Assembly (NCBI GenBank): GCA_012931725.1
Contig: CM022951.1
Location: 28,147,595 to 28,211,594, forward strand
Length of the DNA: 64,000 nt
Direction: 5' to 3'
Source of the DNA: Litsea cubeba
Taxonomy: Eukaryota > Streptophyta > Magnoliopsida > Laurales > Lauraceae
Positions 12,605 to 26,299 of the stretch are shown one piece after another; position 1 is the stretch's first letter, and each line of letters begins with the position of its first letter. The position numbers were made by a program, and so were the translations under genes. The notes below the pieces were generated by a model. It did not search any database, had not been told where the DNA came from, and saw nothing but the letters and a program-made list of their open reading frames with translations.

Positions 12605-15600
12605 AGAAAAAATAAAGCCCTCGAGCAAAAATAAAGCCCTGAGAAAAAATAATGCCCTTGAGAAAAATAATGCCTTCGAGTAAAAATAAAGCTTTGAGAA
12701 AAAATAAAGCCCACGTGAAAAAAAAAGCCTTGAGAAAAAATAAAGCCCACGAGAGAAGATAAAGCCCTGAGAAAAAATAAAGCCCTCGAGAAAAAATAAA
12801 GCCCTGAGAAAAAATAAAGCCCTTCAGAAAAAATAAAGCCCTGAGAAATAATAAAGCCCAGAGAAAAATAAGCCCCGAGAAAAAATAAAGCCCTGAGAAA
12901 AAAATAAAGCCCCGAGAAGAAATAAAGCCCTGAGAAAAATAAAGCTCTGAAAAAAACATAAAGCCCTCGAGAAAAAATAATGCCCTGAGAAAAAATAAAG
13001 CCCTTGAGCAAAAATAAAGCCCGAAAAAAAAAAGCCCTGAGAAAAAATAAAGCCCTGAGAAAAAAATAAATCCCTCGAGAAAAAATAAAGCCCCGAGAAA
13101 AATTAAAGCCCTGAGAAAAAACAAAGCCCTCGAGAAAAGTAAAGCCCTCGAGTAAAAATAAAGCTTTGAGAAAAAATAAAGCCCTCGAGAAAAAATAAAG
13201 CCTTGAGAAAAAATAAAGCCCACTAGAAAAAAAGCCCTGAGAAAAAATAAAGCCCTCGAGAAAAAATAAAGCCCTGAGAAAAAATAAAGCCCTTGAGAAA
13301 AAATAAAGCCCTTGAGTAAAAATAAAGCCCTTGAGAAAAATTAAAGCCCTGAGAAAAAATAAAGCCCTTGAGAAAAAATAGAGGCCTCTAGAAAAAATAA
13401 AGCCCTGAGAAAAAATAAAGCCCTGAGAAAAAATAAAGCCCTTGAGAAAAATTAAAGCCTGGAGAAAAAATAAAGCCCTCGAGAAAAAATAAAGCCCCAT
13501 GAAAAAATAAAGCCATGAGAACAATTAAAGCCCTGAGAAAAAATAAAGCCCACGGGAAAAAATAAAGCCCGGAGAAAAAATAAAGCCCTCGAGAAAAAAT
13601 AAAGCCCCGAGAAAAAATAAAGCCCTCGAGAAAAATAAAGCCCCGAGAAAAAATAAAGCCCTCGAGAAAAATAAAGTCCTCGAGTAAAAATAAAGCCCTC
13701 GAGAAAAAATAATGCCCTGAGAAAAAAATAAAGCCCTGAGAAAAAATAAATCCCTCCCAAGAAAATAAAGCCCTCAATTAAAAATAAAGCTTTGAGAAAA
13801 ATAAAGCCGTCGAGAAAAAATAAAGCCCACGAGAAAAATAAAGGCCGGAGAAAAATAAGCCCTCAAGAAAAAATAAAGCCCTCGAGCAAAAATAAAGCCC
13901 TGAGAAAAAATAATGCCCTTGAGAAAAATAATGCCTTCGAGTAAAAATAAAGCGTTGAGAAAAAATAAAGCCCACGTGAAAAAAAAAAAAGCCTTGAGAA
14001 AAAATAAAGCCCACGAGAGAAGATAAAGCCCTCGAGAAAAAAATAAAGCCCTAAGAAAAATAAAGCCCTTCAGAAAAAATAAAGCCCTGAGAAATAATAA
14101 AGCCCAGAGAAAAATAAAGCCCTGAGAAAAAATAAAAGCCCCGTGAAAAAAAATAAAGCCCTGAGAAAAAATTAAAGCCCCGAGAAGAAATAAAGCCCTG
14201 AGAAAAAATAAAGCTCTGAAAAAAACATAAAGCCCTCGAGAAAAAATAATGCCCTGAGAAAAAATAAAGCCCTCGAGCAAAAATAAAGCCCCGGGAAAAA
14301 AAAAAGCCCTGAGAAAAAATAAAGCCCTGAGAAAAAAATAAATCCCTCGAGAAAAAATAAAGCCTCGAGAAAAATTAAAGCCCTGAGAAAAAATAAAGCC
14401 CTCGAGAAAAGTAAAGCCCTCGAGTAAAAATAAAGCTTTGAGAAAAAATAAAGCCCTCGAGAAAAAATAAAGCCTTGAGAAAAAATAAAGCCCACGAGAA
14501 AGAAAAGCCCTGAGAAAAAAATAAAGCCCTCGAGAAAAAATAAAGCCCTGAGAAAAAATAAAGCCCTTGAGAAAAAATAAAGCCCTTGAGAAAAAATAAA
14601 GCCCTTGAGAAAAATTAAAGCCCTAAGAAAAAATAAAGCCCTTGAGAAAAATAAAGCCCTGAGAAAAAATAAAGCCCTGAGAAAAAATAAAGCCCTTGAG
14701 AAAAAATAAAGCCCCATGAAAAAATAAAGCCATGAGAACAATTAAAGCCCTGAGAAAAAATAAAGCCCATGGGAAAAAAAAAAGCCCTGAGAAAAAATAA
14801 AGCCCTCGAGAAAAAATAAAGCCCCGAGAAAAAAGAAAGCCCTCGAGAAAAAATAAAGCCCTCGAGAAAAATAAAGCCCTCGAGTAAAAATAAAGCCATG
14901 AGAAAAAATAAAGCCCTCGAGAAAAAATAAAGCCCTAGATAAAAAATAATGCCCTGAGAAAAAATAAAGCCCAGAGAAAAAAGATAGCCCTCAGAAAAAT
15001 AAAGCCCTCGAGCAAAAATAAAGCCCCGAAAAAAATAAAGCACTGAGAAAAAATAAAGCCCCTGAGAAAAAAATAAATCCCTCGAGAAAAACAAAGCCCC
15101 AAGAAAAAATAAAGCCCTGAGAAAAAATAATGCCCTCAAGAAAAATAATGCCTTCGAGTAAAAATAAAGCTTGAGAAAAATAAAGCCCTCGTGAAAAAAT
15201 AAAGCCTTAAGAAAAAATAAAGCCCACGAGAAAAGATTAAGCCCTGAGAAAAAATAAAGCCCTCGAGAAAAAATGAAGCTCTGAGAAAAAATAAAGCCCT
15301 TGAGAAAAAATAAAGCCTTGAGAAATAATAAAGCCCTGATAAAAAATAAAGTACTCAGAAAAAATAAAGCCCAGAGAAAAAATAAAGCCCTGAGAAAAAA
15401 ATAAAGCCCCGAGAAAAAATAAAGCCCTGAGAAAAAATAAAGCCCTCGAGAAAAAATGAAGCCCTCGAGAAAAATAAATCCCTCGAGTAAAAATAAAGCT
15501 TTGAGAAAAAACAAAGCCCTCGAGAAAAAATAAAGCCCTGAGAGAAAATAAAACCCTGACGGGAAAAAATAAAGCCCTGAGAAAAAATAAAGCCCTGAGA

Positions 15601-18600
15601 AAAAATAAAGCCCTAAGAAAAAATAAAGCCCTAAGAAAAAATAAAGCCCTGAGAAAAAATAAAGCCCTCGAGAAAAAATAAAGCCCTTGAGAAAAAATAA
15701 AGCCCTTGAGAAAAAATAAAGCCCTGAGAAAAAATAAAGCCCTCGTGAAAAAATAAATCCCCATGAAAAAATAAAGCCATGAGAAAAAATAAAGCCCTGA
15801 GAAAAAAATAAAGCCCTAAGAAAAAATAAAGCCCTTGAGAAAAAATAAAGCCCATGAGAAAAGATAAAGCCCTGAGAAAAAATAAAGCCCTCGAGAAAAA
15901 ATAAAGCTCTGAAAAAAATAAAGCCCTCGAGAAAAAATAATGCCCTTAGAAAAAATAAAGCCCGGAGAAAAATAAAGCCCTGAGAAAAAAATAAATCCCT
16001 CAAGAAAAAATAAAGCCCCGAGAAAAAATAAAGCCCCGAGAAAAATAAAGCCCTCGAGTAAAAATAAAGCTTTGAGAAAAATAAAGCCTTGAGAAAAATA
16101 AAGCCCACGAGAAAAAATAAAGCCCTGAGAAAAAATAAAGCCCTCGAGAAAAAATAAAGCCCTTGAGTAAAAATGAAGCCCTTGAGAAAATTAAAGCCCT
16201 GAGAAAAAATAAGGCCCTCGAGAAAAAATAAAGCCATGAGCAAAAATAAAGCCCTGAGAAAAAATAATGCCCTTGAGAAAAATAATGCCTTCGAGTAAAA
16301 ATAAAGCTTTGAGAAAAAAATAAAGCCCACGTGAAAAAAAAAAGCCTTGAGAAAAAATAAAGCCCACGAGAGAAGATAAAGCCCTGAGAAAAAATAAAGC
16401 CCTCGAGAAAAAATAAAGCCCTGAGAAAAAATAAAGCCCTTCAGAAAAAATAAAGCCCTGAGAAATAATAAAGCCCAGAGAAAAATAAAGCCCCGAGAAA
16501 AAATAAAGCCCTGAGAAAAAAATAAAGCCCCGAGAAGAAATAAAGCCCTGAGAAAAAATAAAGCTCTGAAAAAAACATAAAGCCCTCGAGAAAAAATAAT
16601 GCCCTGAGAAAAAATAAAGCCCTTGAGCAAAAATAAAGCCCGAAAAAAAAAAGCCCTGAGAAAAAATAAAGCCCTGAGAAAAAAATAAATCCCTCGAGAA
16701 AAAATAAAGCCCCGAGAAAAAATTAAAGCCCTGAGAAAAACAAAGCCCTCGAGAAAAGTAAAGCCCTCGAGTAAAATAAAGCTTTGAGAAAAAATAAAGC
16801 CCTCGAGAAAAAAATAAAGCCTTGAGAAAAAATAAAGCCACTAGAAAAAAAAGCCCTGAGAAAAAATAAAGCCCTCGAGAAAAAATAAAGCCCTGAGAAA
16901 AATAAAGCCCTTGAGAAAAAATAAAGCCCTTGAGAAAAAATAAAGCCCTTGAGAAAAATTAAAGCCCTGAGAAAAAATAAAGCCCTTGAGAAAAAATAAA
17001 GCCTCGAGAAAAAATAAAGCCCTGAGAAAAAATAAAGCCCTGAGAAAAATAAAGCCCTTGAGAAAAATTAAAGCCTGGAGAAAAAATAAAGCCCTCGAGA
17101 AAAAATAAAGCCCCATGAAAAATAAACCCATGAGAAAAAATAAAGCCCTGAGAAAAAATAAAGCCCACGGGAAAAAATAAAGCCCGGAGAAAAAATAAAG
17201 CCCTCGAGAAAAAATAAAGCCCCGAGAAAAATAAAGCCCTCGAGAAAAAATAAAGCCCCGAGAAAAAATAAAGCCCTCGAGAAAAATAAAGTCCTCGAGT
17301 AAAAATAAAGCCCTCGAGAAAAAATAATGCCCTGAGAAAAAATAAAGCCCTGAGAAAAAATAAATCCCTCCCAAGAAAAATAAAGCCCTCAATTAAAAAT
17401 AAAGCTTTGAGAAAAAATAAAGCCGTCGAGAAAAAATAAAGCCCACGAGAAAAATAAAGGCCGGAGAAAAATAAAGCCCTCAAGAAAAAATAAAGCCCTC
17501 GAGCAAAAATAAAGCCCTGAGAAAAAATAATGCCCTTGAGAAAAATAATGCCTTCGAGTAAAAATAAAGCTTTGAGAAAAAATAAAGCCCACGTGAAAAA
17601 AAAAAGCCTTGAGAAAAAATAAAGCCCACGAGAGAAGATAAAGCCCTCGAGAAAAAATAAAGCCCTAAGAAAAAATAAAGCCCTTCAGAAAAAATAAAGC
17701 CCTGAGAAATAATAAAGCCCAGAGAAAAATAAAGCCCTGAGAAAAAATAAAGCCCCGTGAAAAAATAAAGCCCTGAGAAAAAAATAAAGCCCCGAGAAGA
17801 AATAAAGCCCTGAGAAAAAATAAAGCTCTGAAAAAAACATAAAGCCCTCGAGAAAAAATAATGCCCTGAGAAAAAATAAAGCCCTCGAGCAAAAATAAAG
17901 CCCGGAAAAAAAAAAAGCCCTGAGAAAAAATAAAGCCCTGAGAAAAAATAAATCCCTCGAGAAAAAATAAAGCCTCAAGAAAAATTAAAGCCCTGAGAAA
18001 AAATAAAGCCCTCGAGAAAAGTAAAGCCCTCGAGTAAAAATAAAGCTTTGAGAAAAAATAAAGCCCTCGAGAAAAAATAAAGCCTTGAGAAAAAATAAAA
18101 GCCCACGAGAAAAAAAAGCCCTGAGAAAAAATAAAGCCCTCGAGAAAAAATAAAGCCCTGAGAAAAAATAAAGCCTTTGAGAAAAAATAAAGCCCTTGAG
18201 AAAAAATAAAGCCCTTGAGAAAAATTAAAGCCCTAAGAAAAAATAAAGCCCTTGAGAAAAAATAAAGCCCTGAGAAAAAATAAAGCCCTGAGAAAAAATA
18301 AAGCCCTTGAGAAAAAATAAAGCCCCATGAAAAAATAAAGCCATGAGAACAATTAAAGCCCTGAGAAAAAATAAAGCCCATGGGAAAAAAAAAGCCTTGA
18401 GAAAAAATAAAGCCCTCGAGAAAAAATAAAGCCCCGAGAAAAAAGAAAGCCCTCGAGAAAAAATAAAGCCCTCGAGAAAAATAAAGCCCTCGAGTAAAAA
18501 TAAAGCCATGAGGAAAAATAAAGCCCTCGAGAAAAAATAAAGCCCTAGATAAAAAATAATGCCCTGAGAAAAAATAAAGCCCAGAGAAAAAAGATAGCCC

Positions 18601-19820
18601 TCAGAAAAATAAAGCCCTCGAGCAAAAATAAAGCCCCGAAAAAAATAAAGCACTGAGAAAAAATAAAGCCCTGAGAAAAAAATAAATCCCTCGAGAAAAA
18701 CAAAGCCCCAAGAAAAAATAAAGCCCTGAGAAAAAATAATGCCCTCAAGAAAAATAATGCCTTCGAGTAAAAATAAAGCTTTGAGAAAAAATAAAGCCCT
18801 CGTGAAAAAATAAAGCCTTAAGAAAAAATAAAGCCCACGAGAAAAGATTAAGCCCTGAGAAAAAATAAAGCCCTCGAGAAAAAATGAAGCTCTGAGAAAA
18901 AATAAAGCCCTTGAGAAAAAATAAAGCCTTGAGAAATAATAAAGCCCTGATAAAAAAATAAAGTACTCAGAAAAAATAAAGCCCAGAGAAAAAATAAAGC
19001 CCTGAGAAAAAAATAAAGCCCCGAGAAAAAATAAAGCCCTGAGAAAAAATAAAGCCCTCGAGAAAAAATGAAGCCCTCGAGAAAAATAAATCCCTCGAGT
19101 AAAAATAAAGCTTTGAGAAAAAACAAAGCCCTCGAGAAAAAATAAAGCCTTAAGAAAAATAAAACACACGGGAAAAAATAAACCCCTGAGAAAAAATAAA
19201 GCCCTGAGAAAAAATAGAGCCCTTAAGAAAAAAATAAAGCCCTGAGAAAAAATAAAGCCCTGAGAAAAAATAAAGCCCTCGAGAAAAAATAAAGCCCTTG
19301 AGTAAAAATAAAGCCCTTGAGAATAATTAAAGCCCTGAGAAAAAATAAAGCCCTCGTGAAAAAATAAATCCCCATGAAAAAATAAAGCCATGAGAAAAAA
19401 TAATGCCCTGAGAAAAAATAAAGCCCTAAGAAAAAATAAAGCCCTTGAGAAAAAATAAAGCCCATGAGAAAAGATAAAGCCCTGAGAAAAAATAAAGCCC
19501 TCGAGAAAAAATAAAGCTCTGAAAAAAATAAAGCCCTCGAGAAAAAATAAAGCCCGGAGAAAAAAATAAATCCCTCAAGAAAAACTAAAGCCCCGAGAAA
19601 AAATAAAGCCCCGAGAAAAATAAAGCCCTCGAGTAAAAATAAAGCTTTGAGAAAAATAAAGCCTTGAGAAAAATAAAGCCCACGAGAAAAAATAAAGCCC
19701 TGAGAAAAAATAAAGCCCTCGAGAAAAAATAAAGCCCTTGAGTAAAAATGAAGCCCTTGAGAAAAATTAAAGCCCTGAGAAAAAATAAGGCCCTCGAGAA
19801 AAAATAAAGCCATGAGAAAA
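12605..19820. repeat. Higher-order repeat, 3.61 kb period, two tandem copies
   Basis: Copy A is about 12,605-16,225 and copy B about 16,225-19,820. Diagnostic variants pair at nearly fixed offset: GAGAGAAGATAAAG at 12,752/16,371 and 14,010/17,630, AAGATAGCCC at 14,981/18,591, the GTACTCAG unit near 15,350/18,962, and CCCTCGTG at 15,740/19,351. The offsets are 3,610-3,620 bp. A shorter 1.26 kb repeat lies inside each copy (12,752/14,010 and 16,371/17,630). The duplicates are nearly identical over long runs, which suggests recent amplification. Edges are approximate. Confidence 0.85.
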
Positions 19821-22800
19821 AATAAAGCCCTGAGAAAAAATAACGCCCTGAGAAAAAATAAAGCCCATGAGAAAAAATAAAGCCCTAAGAAAAAATAAAG
19901 CCCTCGATAAAAAATAAAGCCACGAGAAAAAATAAAGCCCTCGAGAAAAATAACGCCCTCGAGTAAAAATAAAATCCTGAGGAAAAATAAAGCCCTCCAG
20001 AAAAAATAAAGAAAAAATAAAGTCCTAGAGAAAAAATAAAGCCCTCAAGAAAAATAAAGCCCCAAGAAAAAATAAAGCCATGAGAAACAATAAAGCCCTG
20101 AGAAAAAATAAAGCCCTGAGAAGAAATAAAGCCCCGAGAAAAAATAAAGCCCTCGAGAAAAATAAAGCCCTCGAGTAAAAATAAAGCCCTGAGGAAAAAT
20201 AAAGCCCTCGAGAAAAAATAAAGCCCTGAGAAAAATTAAAGCCTTGGAGAAAAAATAAAGCCCAGTGAAAATATAAAGCCCTCGAGAAAAATAAAACCCT
20301 CAAGTTAAAATAAAGCCCTCCAGTAGAAATAAAGCTTTGAGAAAAAATAAAGCCCTCGAAAAAAAATAAAGCCCACGAGAAAAAATAAAGCCCTGAGAAA
20401 AAATAAATCCCCAGAGAAAAAATAAAGCCCTGAGAAAAAATAATGCCCTTAGAAAAAATAAAGCCCTCGAGCAAAAATAAAGCCCCGGGAAAAAATAAAG
20501 CCCTGAGAAAAAATAAAGCCCTGACAAAAAAATAAATCCCAAGAGAAAAAATAAAGTCCCGAGAAAAAATAAAGCCCTGAGAAAAAATAAATCCCTCTAG
20601 AAAAATAAAGCCCTCGAGTAAAAATAAAGCTTTGAGAAAAAATAAAGCCCTCGAGAAAAAATAAAGCCCCTGAGTAAAAATGAAGCCCTTGAGAAAAATT
20701 AAAGCCCTGAGAAAAAATAAGGCCCTCGAGAAAAATAAAGCCCCAAGAAAAAATAAAGCCATGACAAAAAATAAAGCCCCGAGAAAAAATAACGCCCTGA
20801 GAAAAAATAAAGCCCACGAGAAAAAATAAAGCCATAAGAAAAAATAAAGCCCTCGAGAAAAAATAAAGCCACGAGAAAAAATAAAGCCCTCGAGAAAAAT
20901 AAAGCCCTCGAGTAAAAATAAAATCCTGAGGAAAAATAAAGCCCTCGAGAAAAAATAAAGTCCTAGAGAAAAAATAAAGCCCTTAAGAAAAATAAAGCCC
21001 CAAGAAAAAATAAAGCCATGAGAAACAATAAAGCCCTGAGAAAAAATAAAGCCCTGAGAAGAAATAAAGCCCCGAGAAAAAATAAAGCCCTCGAGTAAAA
21101 ATAAAGCCCTGAGGAAAAATAAAGCCCTCGAGAAAAAATAAAGCCCTGAGAAAAATTAAAGCCTTGGAGAAAAAATAAAGCCCAGTGAAAATATAAAGCC
21201 CTCGAGAAAAATAAAACCCTCAAGTAAAAAAAAAGCCCTCCAGTAAAAATAAAGCTTTGAGAAAAAATAAAGCTCTTGAAAAAAAATAAAGCCCACGTGA
21301 AAAAATAAAGCCCTGAGAAAAAATAAAGCCCTCGAGAAAAAATAAAGCCCCGAGAAAAAATAAAGCCCTCGAGCAAAAATAAAGCCCCGGGAAAAAATAA
21401 AGCCCTGAGAAAAAATAAAGCCCTGATAAAAAAATAAATCCCAAGAGAAAAAATAAAGTCCCGAGAAAAAATAAAGCCCTGAGAAAAAATAAAACCCTCT
21501 AGAAAAATAATGCCCTCGAGTAAAAATAAAGCTTTGAGAAAAAATAAAGCCCTCGAGAAAAAATAAAGCCTTGAGAAAAAATAAAGCCCACGAGAAAAAA
21601 TAAAGCCCTGAGAAAAAATAAAGCCCTCGAGAAAAAATAAAGCCCTTGAGAAAAAATAAAGCCCTGAGAAATAATAAAGCCCTGATAAAAAATAAAGTAC
21701 TCAGAAAAAATAAAGCCCAGAGAAAAAATAAAGCCCTGAGAAAAAAATAAAGCCCCGAGAAAAAATAAAGCCCTGAGAAAAAATAAAGCCCTCGAGAAAA
21801 AATAAAGCCCTCGAGAAAAATAAAGCCCTCGAGAAAAATAAATCCCTCGAGTAAAAATAAAGCTTTGAGAAAAAATAAAGCCCTCGAGAAAAAATAAAGC
21901 CTTAAGAAAAATAAAGCCCACGGGAAAAATAAACCCCTGAGAAAAAATAAAGCCCTGAGAAAAAATAGAGCCCTTAAGAAAAAATAAAGCCCTGAGAAAA
22001 AATAAAGCCCTGAGAAAAAATAAAGCCCTCGAGAAAAAATAAAGCCCTTGAGTAAAAATAAAGGCCTTGAGAATAATTAAAGCCCTGAGAAAAAATAAAG
22101 CCCACGTGAAAAAATAAATCCCCATGAAAAAATAAAGCCATGAGAAAAAATAAAGCCCTGAGAAAAAATAAAGCTCTGAGAAAAAATAAAGCCCTTGAAA
22201 AAAAAAAAAGAGCCCATGAGAAAAGATAAAGCCCTGAGAAAAAATAAAGCCATCGAGAAAAAATAAAGCTCTGAAAAAAATAAAGCCCTCGAGAAAAAAT
22301 AATGCCCTGAGAAAAAATAAAGCCCGGAGAAAAATAAAGCCCTGAGAAAAAAATAAATACCTCAAGAAAAAATAAAGCCCCGAGAAAAAATAAAGCCCCG
22401 AGAAAAATAAAGCCCTCGAGTAAAAAAAAAGCTTTGAGAAAAATAAAGCCTTGAGAAAAAATAAAGCCCACGAGAAAAAATAAAGCCCTGAGAAAAAATA
22501 AAGCCCTCAAGAAAAAATAAAGCCCTTGAGTAAAAAAGAAGCCCTTGAGAAAAATTAAAGCACTGAGAAAAAATAAGGCCCTCGAGAAAAAATAAAGCCC
22601 CAAGAAAAAATAAAGCCATGAGAAAAAATAACGCCCTGAGAAAAAATAAAGCCCACGAGAAAAAATAAAGCCCTTAGAAAAAATAAAGCCCTCGAGAAAA
22701 AATAAAGCCACAAGAAAAAATAAAGCCCTCGAGAAAAATAAAGCCCTCGAGTAAAAATAAAATCCTGAGGAAAAATAAAGCCCTCGAGAAAAAATAAAGA

Positions 22801-24890
22801 AAAAATAAAGTCCTAGAGAAAAAATAAAGCCCTCAAGAAAAATAAAGCCCCAAGAAACAATAAAGCCCTGAGAAAAAATAAAGCCCTGAGAAGAAATAAA
22901 GCCCCGAGAAAAAATAAAGCCCTCGAGAAAAATAAAGCCCTCGAGTAAAAATAGAGCCCCAAGGAAAAATAAAGCCCTCGAGAAAAAATAAAGCCCTGAG
23001 AAAAATTAAAGCCTTGGAGAAAAAATAAAGCCCAGTGAAAATATAAAGCCCTCGAGAAAAATAAAACCCTCAAGTAAAAATAAAGCCCTCCAGTAGAAAT
23101 AAAGCTTTGAGAAAAAATAAAGCCCTCGAAAAAAAATAAAGCCCACGAGAAAAAATAAAGCCCTCGAGAAAAAATAAAGCCCTGAGAAAAAATAATGCCC
23201 TTAGAAAAAATAAAGCGCTCGAGCAAAAATAAAGCCCCGGGAAAAAATAAAGCCCTGAGAAAAAATAAAGCCCTGACAAAAAAATAAATCCCAAGAGAAA
23301 AAATAAAGTCCCGAGAAAAAATAAAGCCCTGAGAAAAAATAAATCCCTCTAGAAAAATAAAGCCCTCGAGTAAAAATAAAGCTTTGAGAAAAAAAAAAGG
23401 CCCTCGAGAAAAAATAAAGCCCTTGAGAAAAAATGAAGCCCTTGAGAAAAATTAAAGCCCTGAGAAAAAATATGGCCCTCGAGAAAAAATAAAGCCATGA
23501 GAAAAAATAAAGCCCTGAGAAAAAATAACGCCCTGAGAAAAAATAAAGCCCACGAGAAAAAATAAAGCCCTAAGAAAAAATAAAGCCCTCGAGAAAAAAT
23601 AAAGCCACGAGAAAAAATAAAGCCCTCCAGAAAAATAAAGCCCTCGAGTAAAAATAAAATCCTGAGGAAAAATAAAGCCCTCGAGAAAAAATAAAGTCCT
23701 AGAGAAAAAATAAAGCCCTCAAGAAAAATAAAGCCCCAAGAAAAAATAAAGCCATGAGAAACAATAAAGCCCTGAGAAAAAATAAAGCCCTGAGAAGAAA
23801 TAAAGCCCCGAGAAAAAATAAAGCCCTCGAGAAAAATAAAGCCCTCGAGTAAAAATAAAGCCCTGAGGAAAAATAAAGCCCTCGAGAAAAAATAAAGCCC
23901 TGAGAAAAATTAAAGCCTTGGAGAAAAAATAAAGCCCAGTGAAAATATAAAGCCCTCGAGAAAAATAAAACCCTCAAGTAAAAATAAAGCCCTCCAGTAG
24001 AAATAAAGCTTTGAGAAAAAATAAAGCCCTCGAAAAAAAATAAAGCCCACGAGAAAAAATAAAGCCCTCGAGAAAAAATAAAGCCCTCGAGAAAAAATAA
24101 AGCCCTGAGAAAAAATAATGCCCTTAGAAAAAATAAAGCCCTCGAGCAAAAATAAAGCCCCGGGAAAAAATAAAGCACTGAGAAAAAATAAAGCCCTGAT
24201 AAAAAAATAAATCCCAAGAGAAAAAATAAAGTCCCGAGAAAAAATAAAGCCCTGAGAAAAAATAAATCCCTCTAGAAAAATAAAGCCCTCGAGTAAAAAT
24301 AAAGCTTTGAGAAAAAATAAAGCCCTCGAGAAAAAATAAAGCCTTGAGAAAAAATAAAGCCCACGAGAAAAAATAAAGCCCTGAGAAAAAATAAAGCCCT
24401 GAGAAAAAAATAAAGCCCTTGAAAAAAAATAAAGCCCTCAGAAATAATAAAGCCCAGATAAAAAATAAAGTACTCAGAAAAAATAAAGCCCAGAGAAAAA
24501 ATAATGCCCTGAGAAAAAAATAAAGCCCCGAGAAAAAAAAAAGCCCTGAGAAAAAATAAAGCCCTCGAGAAAAAATAAAGCCCTCGAGAAAAATAAAGCC
24601 CTCGAGAAAAATAAATCCCTCGAGTAAAAATAAAGCTTTGAGAAAAAATAAAGCCCTCGAGATAAAATAAAGCCTTAAGAAAAATAAAGCCCACGGGAAA
24701 AAATAAACCCCTGAGAAAAAATAAAGCCCTGAGAAAAAATAGAGCCCTTAAGAAAAAATAAAGCCCTGAGAAAAAATAAAGCCCTGAGAAAAAATAAAGC
24801 CCTCGAGAAAAAATAAAGCCCTTGAGAATAATTAAAGCCCTGAGAAAAAATAAAGCCCTCGTGAAAAAATAAATCCCCATGAAAAAATAA
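18900..24890. repeat. Higher-order repeat, 2.75-2.77 kb period, two copies plus a partial third
   Basis: The variant ATAGAGCCCTTA occurs at 19,214, 21,965 and 24,739. The GTACTCAG unit occurs near 18,962, 21,700 and 24,471. GAGAAACAATAAAG occurs near 20,083 and 22,851, and again, as an inner 0.9 kb repeat, near 21,018 and 23,756. The variant CCTTGGAG next to CCCAGTG shows the same 910 bp inner spacing (20,241/21,151 and 23,012/23,927). The third copy stops matching at about 24,890. The block overlaps the end of the 3.61 kb repeat, so the array is a mosaic of successive amplifications. Confidence 0.82.
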
Positions 24891-25164
24891 AGCCCTGAGA
24901 AAAAATAAAGCCCTGAGAAAAAATAAAGCCCACGAGAAAAAATAAAGCCCGGAGAAAAAATAAAGCCCTCGAGAAAAAATAAAGCCCCGAGAAAAAATAA
25001 AGCCCTCGAGAAAAAATAAAGCCTCGAGAAAAAATAAAGCCCTCGAGAAAAATAAAGCCCTCGAGTAAAAATAAAGCCATGAGGAAAAATAAATCCCTCG
25101 AGAAAAAATAAAGCCCTAGAGAAAAAATAATGCCCTGAGAAAAAATAAAGCCCTGGAGAAAAAA

Positions 25165-25690
25165 TAAAGCCCAGTGAAAATATAAAGCCCTCGAGAAAAA
25201 TAAAGCCCTCAAGTAAAAATAAAGCTTTGAGAAAAAATAAAGCCGTCGAGAAAAAATAAAGCCCTGAGAAAAAATAAAGCCCATGAGAAAAAAATAAAGC
25301 CCTGAGAAAAATAAAGCCCTCGAGAAAAAATAAAGCCCTGAGAAAACATAAAGCCCATGAGAAAAAATAAAGCCCTCCAGAAAAAATAAAGCCCTCAGAA
25401 AAAATAAAGCCCTGAAGAAAAAATAAAGCCCAGTGAAAATATAAAGCCCTCGAGAAAAATAAAGCCCTCAAGTAAAAATAAAGCTTTGAGAAAAAATAAA
25501 GCCGTCGAGAAAAAATAAAGCCCTGAGAAAAAATAAAGCCCATGAGAAAAAATAAAGCCCTGCGAAAAATAAAGCCCTCGAGAAAAAATAAAGCCCTGAG
25601 AAAAAATAAAGCCCTGAGAAAACATAAAGCCCATGAGAAAAAATAAAGCCCTCCAGAAAAAATAAAGCCCTCAGAAAAAATAAAGCCCTG
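25165..25690. repeat. Local 257-bp tandem duplication within the satellite
   Basis: A run starting with the CCCAGTGAAAATATAAAG unit, followed by a CTCAAGTAAAAATAAAG unit, an AAAGCTTTGAG unit, a GCCGTCGAG unit and a GCCCATGAG unit, begins at about 25,171 and again at about 25,428. It is the shortest higher-order period seen clearly in the main block. Confidence 0.7.
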
Positions 25691-26299
25691 AGAAAAAATA
25701 AAGCCCTCGAGAAAAAATAAAGCCCGTAAGTAAAAATAAAGCCCTTGAGAAAACTTAAAGCCCGAAGAAAAAATAAAGCCCTCGAGAAAAAATAAAGCCC
25801 CAAGAAAAAATAAAGCCATGAGAAAAAGTAAAGCCCTGAGAAAAAATAAAGCCCTGAGAAAAAATAAAGCCCACGAGAAAAAATAAAGCCCAGAGAAAAA
25901 ATAAAGCCCTCGAGAAAAATTAAAGCCCCGAGAAAAAATAAACCCCTCGAGAAAAATAAAGCCCTCCAGTAAACATAAAGCCCTCGAGAAAAAATAAAGC
26001 CCTAGAGAAAAAATAAAGCCCTGAGAAAAAACAAAACCCTGGAGAAAAAATAAAGCCCAGTCAAAATATAAAGCCCTCGAGAAAAATAAAGCCCTCGAGT
26101 AAAAATAAAGCTTTGATAAAAAATAAAGCCTTCGAGAAAAAATAAAGCCCGGAGAAAAAACAAAGCCCACGAGAAAAAATGAAGCCCTGAGAAAAAATAA
26201 AGCCCTGAGTAAAAACAAAGCCCTGGAGAAAAAATAAAGCCCAGTGAAAATATAAAGCCCTCGAGAAAAATAAAGCCTTGCTGTAAAAATAAAGCTTTC

